From: Datnioides undecimradiatus
Lineage: Eukaryota; Chordata; Actinopteri; Lobotiformes; Datnioididae
Length of the DNA stretch: 64,000 bases
Direction: 5' to 3'
NCBI GenBank assembly: GCA_008933995.1
Contig: WARS01000016.1
Coordinates: forward strand, 7,416,215-7,480,214
Positions 58,401 to 64,000 of this stretch are shown piece by piece (positions within the stretch are counted from its first letter, which is position 1; every line of letters begins with the position of its first letter). Position numbers and translations under genes: made by a program. Under the pieces are notes generated by a model. The model was not told the DNA's origin. It did not search any database and was given only the letters and a program-made list of their open reading frames with translations.

Positions 58401-61400
58401 AATGCAAAATTACTGAAACTTAAATATTACAACTTTTTCTCAGAATACGACGACTTTTGTCTTGAAAGACTGTGACCTTTATCTTGACTTTAAAATGTTC
58501 CCTTCAGATATTTTGACTTCATTCTTCAAATCTCAAGCCAACAAGCAGTAAGCGACAGGGCGCTCTGCACTACTTGAAGATCAGTGACCCATTAAAATAA
58601 ATAAAGGAGTATCCATCTATGCAGGAGCACACGTTACTTACAGTCGGGTCAGAGTCAGGACTGTCCAGATATTGTATTAGAACAGTGAACACGTCACCGG
58701 TCTGCTCTGATGCTCCTGAAACACACAAGGTGGAGGATACGTGCTACATGTTTGATCCTGAAAAACACTTTCTAACACAAAATACATATAATATTCATAT
58801 CTTGGAGTATTCTACGTGCTGCTTTGACCATTTTTTTAACCAAGTTACATTTGCTCTTATACTTGGAGAGATCTGGATACTCAACAGCAAGAAAATGACT
58901 GAGTGCACACACAGATTTACCTGGGCTGCTGCTGAGAGCCGCAAGAGCCTCCAAAGCACATTTCTGGACTTTGCCACTGTTGATTATGTTCCTGCAAACC
59001 TCGCTACGACCAGTGGATGAAGAGATGCCACAGCAGATCCCTAACAATGACAGAACTGCAGTGACGATTACGCCTGGGGGACAGGGGAGGACGGCAGAAG
59101 GCTGAGGGGAGAGAGAGAGCGAGAGAGAGAGAGCGAGAGAGAGAGAGAGAGAGAGAGAGAGTGATGTGAGTTTGCTTCAGTCCCTTTCCTCTCCTGTGTT
59201 TTCACCAGTGTAGGGCCTTACCATGAGTGTGATCTGTGGTGTGTTTGTCAGACAGATGCAGATCATAGAGATGCAGGAGGTTTTACTCTTCAGCTGCTCC
59301 ACCATTGAGAACAGATGTTCGCCTGCTGCAGCAGGAAAAATGCTTTTTCAGTTATAAAGCTGCAAAACAACGAACTGTTCTCATTTTTAGTTTTTTCCTG
59401 TTTGTGTCTGTGGGTTTTACCAGTGGTGTTGGCGCCCAGTAAAGTGTGACCAGTTATAATGTCGAGGGGTAGCAGAAGTATTCTCACAGCCCGGGCTGAG
59501 TGGACACTGTCACTGGACAGAAACGCAAGCAAAGAAGAAAATAATACTGGTAATTAGAACCAGCAAACCTCTGCAAAGTGAGCTCACGCTTGTGACGTCA
59601 AAGCCACATTCTGTACGCGAGTGTGAAGCTGTGCAGTGGACAGATGCTTACTGACGACCTCTGCGAAGAAAAGCAGCTGCAGCATGAATGAGGTCAGAGG
59701 GTTTGTTAATGTTCAACATGGGAGATAGCAGACGGGCGATACGCTGGTCTGGGACATCGTCATCAGTGCTGGAGCTGCAGAAGAAAAACACGGACATTGT
59801 TTGAAACTGAACCAACTTATTATACATGCAAAGGGTGTCATTTGTTCAGCTAAATGATTAATCTGCTAATTGTTTCCGTTTTACAGTCCTTTCTTTTTAA
59901 GTTTTTGTGTTACACGTAGCTTCCCTTAACTTGTCCTCCAATACTAAATGTGCAACAAATACATGAAAATACGTGTTTGTGTATTTTCTGTGAAATCAAG
60001 GCTGATTTTGCATACATTTTGTGTTTATAAGAAACAACCAGTCCACCTGTATGCAGCCAGAATGACGTCCATTAGGGGCAGTGTCAGCTGACTGCAGCCT
60101 GCTGTCACTAGTTCATCCAGAGAGTCAGCAACTGTCTGGAGAAGCTTGTCCTGGAGGGAAGGCCCGGCCTGGCCCAGCAGCTGGGCCAGCAGTTTGAGGA
60201 TCTGCACACTCTGATGAAGCTGCGTCTTTTCTTTGGGAACCAGTGACTCCTTGAGGTACTCTGAGATCGCCATGACAACAGCAGAGTATTCTGTGCCTAT
60301 GTCCATGGTGACATCTGGGTGTTCTAAGTCTCTGATGATTGAGGATTGTGTTCTCCCATCATCTTCTTCTCCTTTCTTATCCACGCCATTACACCCTGTG
60401 GATGAGAGTGGCTGAGAGAAGAGCAGGATGTGGGCGAGCACTTGATTGGCGGCTGAGGCAACAAATAGACTTGTGTCTGTCTGGAGTTTGAGGAGTGGTT
60501 CAGTGAAATCTGAGGAGTTAGAAAAACAGATTTCAGTTACAAAGTGGTGAACTTCTGGTTTTCTCTTTTTAAATATTATTAAATAATAATAAACTGCACA
60601 TTTTCTACTTGGAGTGTTACCTGATTGTACAAAGAAACTGAGAGCCTTTGGGTGCTGCAGCAAGTTCTTTAAACCCTGGATCCAACCAATCCTTAAACAG
60701 GGATCCTCCCAGAGCCCCGCTTCTTGCCAGCGCTGAGGGCTGAAAGCTACAGCCAGGACAGAGCATTCCTGCAGCAGTGGGTGGGAGCACACATCACCAG
60801 AAAACTAAGAAATTAAAAGTAAAGTAAGAAGTAAAAGACAAGATGTCTTCCTGGGCTCTACCTGAAGCGTTTTGAAGCCACCCTCAGTAGCAGCCATTAA
60901 ACCGATGAGTCTGAGAGTGAAAGAGAGGACACTGGGGTCTGAAGCTGTGTTGTAAACCACAGTGGATATGAATTCAAGCAGACATGGGCAGGCCTCCAGC
61001 AGGGATCCTCCTTCATCAGGAGAGACGGTGGACATGAGACAGCTGTACAGATCGAATATCCCTCTATCAAGCCTGTTTCAGTTTAGAGCTAAAATAACCC
61101 TATGACTGATAGAAAATGAATAAGCATCGATTTTAGTAATATTAATTAACTACTTGAGTCACATTACAAGCCACAATGCCACAAAATCCTTGATTTCCTG
61201 CTTTTCTTAGTTTAATATATTACTGAATATGTTTGCAGTTTTATTGGAGGATATGAATGTTATCTGGAGTTTTTATTTCAGTTAATATGGTGCTTTGGTG
61301 ACAAATAACTAAATAACTACATTTTATTATTAAACGGGGTCCCACATCCATGTACCTGAGTGTAGCAACAGAAGAAGAATGATAGATAACATTAGAAATA

Positions 61401-61554
61401 ACCATAACCACCGATCTGAATACTAACCAGCCTTGGTGAGCTCTGTGAACCAGTCCATCAGTTTCTCCAGGCTGGTGTCATCGGGCAGAGAGCTCCCTGA
61501 GTTCGCCAACACCTCACACACACTGGGCAGCAGCGTCACACACTCCCTGTCCAT
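55443..61554 (-). CDS. brat1: BRCA1-associated ATM activator 1 (CDS 61554 down to 55682)
   Basis: HEAT-repeat protein that in mammals supports ATM/DNA-PK signalling and binds the INTS9-INTS11 endonuclease module of Integrator. Modelled exons 5' to 3': 61554-61428, about 61061-60862, 60804-60621, 60509-60047, 59774-59652, 59512-59421, 59325-59222, 59101-58921, 58715-58642, 58101-58017, 57930-57644, 56569-55682; about 935 residues. Matches to BRAT1: MDRECVTLLPSVCEVLA at the N-terminus, GWIQGLKNLLQHPKALSFF, DTSLFVASAANQVLAH, MRWEVRDSTVEFL, DTESYVRASAISAL, and the end SSDHIHNSPLSLLQDIL with C-terminal DCY. The exon 1-2 junction is not settled: exon 1 ends in phase 1, so exon 2 was started at 61061 after a weak AG, while a better-looking AG before 61042 breaks the frame. 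A reverse AATAAA at 55443-55448 could end the transcript. Confidence 0.92.
56570..57643 (-). other. last intron of brat1
   Basis: 1.07-kb AT-rich intron, phase 0, with no recognised feature. Confidence 0.75.
59104..59162 (+). repeat. (GA)n microsatellite beside a brat1 splice acceptor
   Basis: An interrupted GA run with two GC breaks. In the brat1 transcript it reads as a (CT)n polypyrimidine tract directly before the acceptor of exon 59101-58921. Confidence 0.95.
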
Positions 61555-61933
61555 GGCACTAACGGTTGTCTGAGTGTATGTGTGTGTGTGTGTATTAATG
61601 AGCCTTCGGGATAACGTTATATTACAGCAGAGTAGCTCACTGATAACCTCACAACTTAACAGTCATATTTAAGCACACGTTACAAAGACCGACTCTGTAA
61701 GTACAGCAAGAAGCTAACATATGTCGTATCATGTGTAAGAGCGCAGCTAGCTAAAATAACACATTGTAGTTTTTCCTTGTAGTTTTTCTATACGCCCATC
61801 TCGCGGGAACTAGTTTTTGCCGGTGCGTGTCTTCCCTGTTTTTTCTCTTCTCAGTGTACAGTGTGAGAGTGTGAGAGTTATATCAGCGCCGCCCGCGCTG
61901 CTTAACGATCTTGAAACTTTCCGGTACGCTGCG

Positions 61934-61978
61934 TTAGATTAGATTTCCTTTATTAGTCCCACACCGGGGAAATTTCAG
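61934..61978 (-). repeat. 3' tail fragment of a teleost L2-type LINE or derived SINE
   Basis: The reverse complement contains AATTTCCCCGGTGTGGGACT followed by AATAAAGGAAATCTAAT, the same tail as at 7803-7840. It sits inside the brat1-eif3b promoter interval. Confidence 0.65.
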
Positions 61979-61995
61979 AATTTACATGCCCGCGC

Positions 61996-62100
61996 GCCGA
62001 TCCTCATGTCCTACAGCTCGACGTTTTCCCCGCCGCGCGCCACGTACAGCCGATCCCCATGTCGTAAAGCTCGAGGTTTTCTCCGCCGCGCGCCACTGCC
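61996..62100 (+). repeat. tandem duplication, 53-bp unit, two copies
   Basis: Unit 1 starts GCCGATCCTCATGTCC at 61996; unit 2 starts GCCGATCCCCATGTCG at 62049. Both run through AGCTCGA-GTTTTC and CCGCCGCGCGCCAC, with only a handful of differences. It lies about 150-250 bp before the eif3b start codon. Confidence 0.9.
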
Positions 62101-62249
62101 TCCGAACAAGTTCCGGTGTTGCGTTTCCGTCACATCGTCCATTTTCACGTAATCGCACATGGTGCCGCACCGGCCGAGGACCGTCAGCCTCTTCGTTTTT
62201 GGGATTTTAGCTGTGTCGTAGCGAGAACTCCGTCTCGTAGCGCCGATAA

Positions 62250-64000
62250 ATGCAAGAAACGGTGGATATGGTGGACGACCCCGAGTATGAAGAGGAGGAA
62301 CCCTCTTTCAGCGACCCGGAGGACTTCGTGGATGACATCGAAGATGAGGGTGAGCGGCAGCAGGAAAAACGCCGGCTTTTTGGCCTGTTGCTAACAGTTA
62401 GCATGGAGCTCTGTGTTACTACTGGGCTCAACGGCGGCTGTGCGAGAGATGCTACCAACCTAGCCAGCTAGCTTTGATTTAGACATCACTGTCAAAGTAT
62501 ATACATCTGCCTAGCAGGAAATAAAACAGATAACCCCCAGTTTCACCTGCATCTCAGTTACATCTGAAACCCGTTGAAGCCTCACCCAGACCTCAGACCA
62601 CCACTCACTGTGGCCTGGTCGCTGTCATTTGGGAGATTGAACTGGTTCAGTAAAGGGGGGCGAAGCTGACTAATGGCAAACATTTCCTCGTTGTTGTCTG
62701 AAAGGATAACTGAGGCCCAGACCACCACTGCGATCCTGCGATCTGTGTTTTGTAAGAAGCAGCTGGTAATTGAAGCTGTAAAGGGCTCTAACGTAAATCA
62801 TAATCCTCGGTTTGAGGGCGTTTGGTCCATCATGCCCCTCTGGTCTGCAAACAAAACGTGAATAGATGGCACATCAGTTTGTCCCTTTGGGCTCCCCTTT
62901 TATAATCCATACAGCTATGATACCGCCTTACTCTTGGGCAAGTGTAACTGAAACCAATGAATCAATCTTCCTGTGTGAAGTTGACCGTGGTGCTCATTTA
63001 CATCAGAAAAGTCAGATTACTGTTCAACTGCACAAAAACAGCAAAACATCAATAAAGCTGTATTAGCACGTCTGTAAATCACTAGGGTGCTGTATGTATA
63101 TTGTTCTGCGGCTGCCAGTTGAAGGTGGATGAGATCAGTGGTCTCCTTGCAGTTTGAGAATCACTTGAACGTGAAAATAAATTTAAAAGCAGAGGCACAC
63201 ACAGGTGAGATATTTTACTGATCATTACCCTCCCTGGTCTCCCCACCCCTTATTCTCCTCTCCTCAGAGCTCCTGGATGACATCCTGAGGGAGAAGCCGC
63301 AGGAGGCTGATGGCATCGACTCGGTAGTGGTGGTAGACAATGTACCTCAGGTGGGCCCGGAGCGACTGGAGAAACTCAAGAATGTCATCCACAAGATTTT
63401 TTCCAAGTTTGGCAAGATAACCACTGAGTTCTATCCGGAGGCTGATGGCTTGACCAAAGGGTGTGTGTTTCCCTCTCTGCTCTGACCTTTGCAGCGCAAG
63501 GCTAATGTTAATATTGAATTTAATGTTATTAAAAACTGCATTACACAGGTACATCTTCTTGGAGTATGCTGCTCCCACCCAGGCTCTCGAGGCTGTAAAG
63601 AATGCAGATGGTTACAAACTCGACAAACAGCACACATTCAGAGTCAACCTCTTCACTGACTTTGACAAGTGAGTGTGCACACTCTGGTGGGAAATAAACT
63701 CAGAGTGATGGCGAATCTATGTGAGACAAGCGCATTAATACTGTTTGCTTGTTTTCCCAGGTATATGAACATCAGTGATGAGTGGGAAACTCCAGAGAAG
63801 CAGCCTTTCAAAGATTTTGTGAGTGTTGTTGTTTTCCCTCATAAATATGGGGTTTAACTCTGATATTAACTCAAAAAAAGGCTATTCTAACTGTATGGCT
63901 GTCCGGTCTTTTTATAGGGAAATATGCGCCATTGGATCGAGGACCCAGACTGTCGTGACCAGTACAGTGTGATCTATGAGGCTGGAGAGAGGACCGCCAT
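62250..64000 (+). CDS. eif3b: eIF3 subunit B, N-terminal part (continues beyond the window)
   Basis: Core scaffold subunit of the eIF3 translation initiation complex. Exons seen: 62250-62349, 63268-63460, 63549-63668, 63761-63818, 63918->64000; phases agree. It starts [20 protein letters not shown], followed by an acidic stretch ([20 protein letters not shown]). An RRM then covers about residues 50-135 ([57 protein letters not shown]), and the conserved [20 protein letters not shown] leads toward the WD40-like propeller. The human protein has a longer Ala/Pro/Glu-rich N-terminus; this start gives a much shorter leader, and I see no in-frame upstream ATG that resembles it. Most of the protein (propeller, C-terminal eIF3a/g/i-binding region) is outside the window. 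Confidence 0.95.
62350..63267 (+). other. first intron of eif3b
   Basis: 0.9-kb phase-1 intron, donor GTGAGC, acceptor CTCCTCAG. No gene recognised. Confidence 0.85.

Larger units (their letters stand above)
61555..62249. promoter_or_regulatory. head-to-head promoter region between brat1 and eif3b
   Basis: About 700 bp separate the two start codons. It carries an E2F-like TCGCGGGAA at 61801-61809, an inserted L2-type tail (61934-61978) and a 53-bp tandem duplication rich in CpG (61996-62100). Both genes are housekeeping types, fitting a shared CpG-rich promoter. Start sites are not visible. Confidence 0.5.

Noticed and set aside
58619..59020. Plus-strand 133-codon frame
   Set aside because: Antisense to two brat1 exons and the intron between them.
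61982..62210. Arg-rich frames on both strands
   Set aside because: They fall in the CpG-rich tandem duplication of the brat1-eif3b promoter; no protein similarity.

Overview
This is nuclear DNA of a ray-finned fish, most likely a percomorph-type teleost. Introns are short, with GT-AG borders. (CA)n/(GT)n tracts are abundant, and several dispersed repeats typical of teleosts are present. I rebuilt gene models by joining open frames across splice sites with matched phase and comparing the products with vertebrate proteins I know. No database search was run. I see no bacterial, phage, CRISPR or viral gene content.

Layout. 1-7605 (+): 3' half of caskin1 (second SAM domain, proline-rich region, conserved C-terminal tail) and its 3'UTR. 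About 8880-10545 (+): a spliced non-coding snoRNA host gene whose introns carry three SNORD60-like C/D box snoRNAs. About 11100-14850 (+): gng13. 14864-25446 (-): chtf18, complete in 22 coding exons, tail-to-tail with gng13. 27770-46356 (+): slc5a10, 15 coding exons. 34409-40314 (-): fam83g, lying wholly inside slc5a10 intron 9. 49470-53570 (-): grap, 5 coding exons. 55682-61554 (-): brat1, 12 modelled coding exons. 62250-64000 (+): the 5' part of eif3b, head-to-head with brat1 and running off the window.

Gene order joins blocks that are separate in human: CASKIN1/SNORD60 host/GNG13/CHTF18 (16p13.3), SLC5A10 with nested FAM83G and GRAP (17p11.2), and BRAT1/EIF3B (7p22). The genes do not form one pathway. 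They cover synaptic scaffolding, rRNA modification, G-protein signalling, PCNA loading, sugar transport, CK1 scaffolding, SH2/SH3 adaptor signalling, Integrator/ATM support and translation initiation.

I found no new multi-gene system. The points most worth a second look are the tripled SNORD60 array with a decaying C box in one copy, the conserved nested fam83g/slc5a10 pair, CA-repeat-dominated short introns in gng13 and chtf18, a 53-bp tandem duplication in the brat1-eif3b promoter, a CMC-like transposon relic with a recognisable zinc-finger N-terminus, and a decayed, unidentified coding relic in slc5a10 intron 8.
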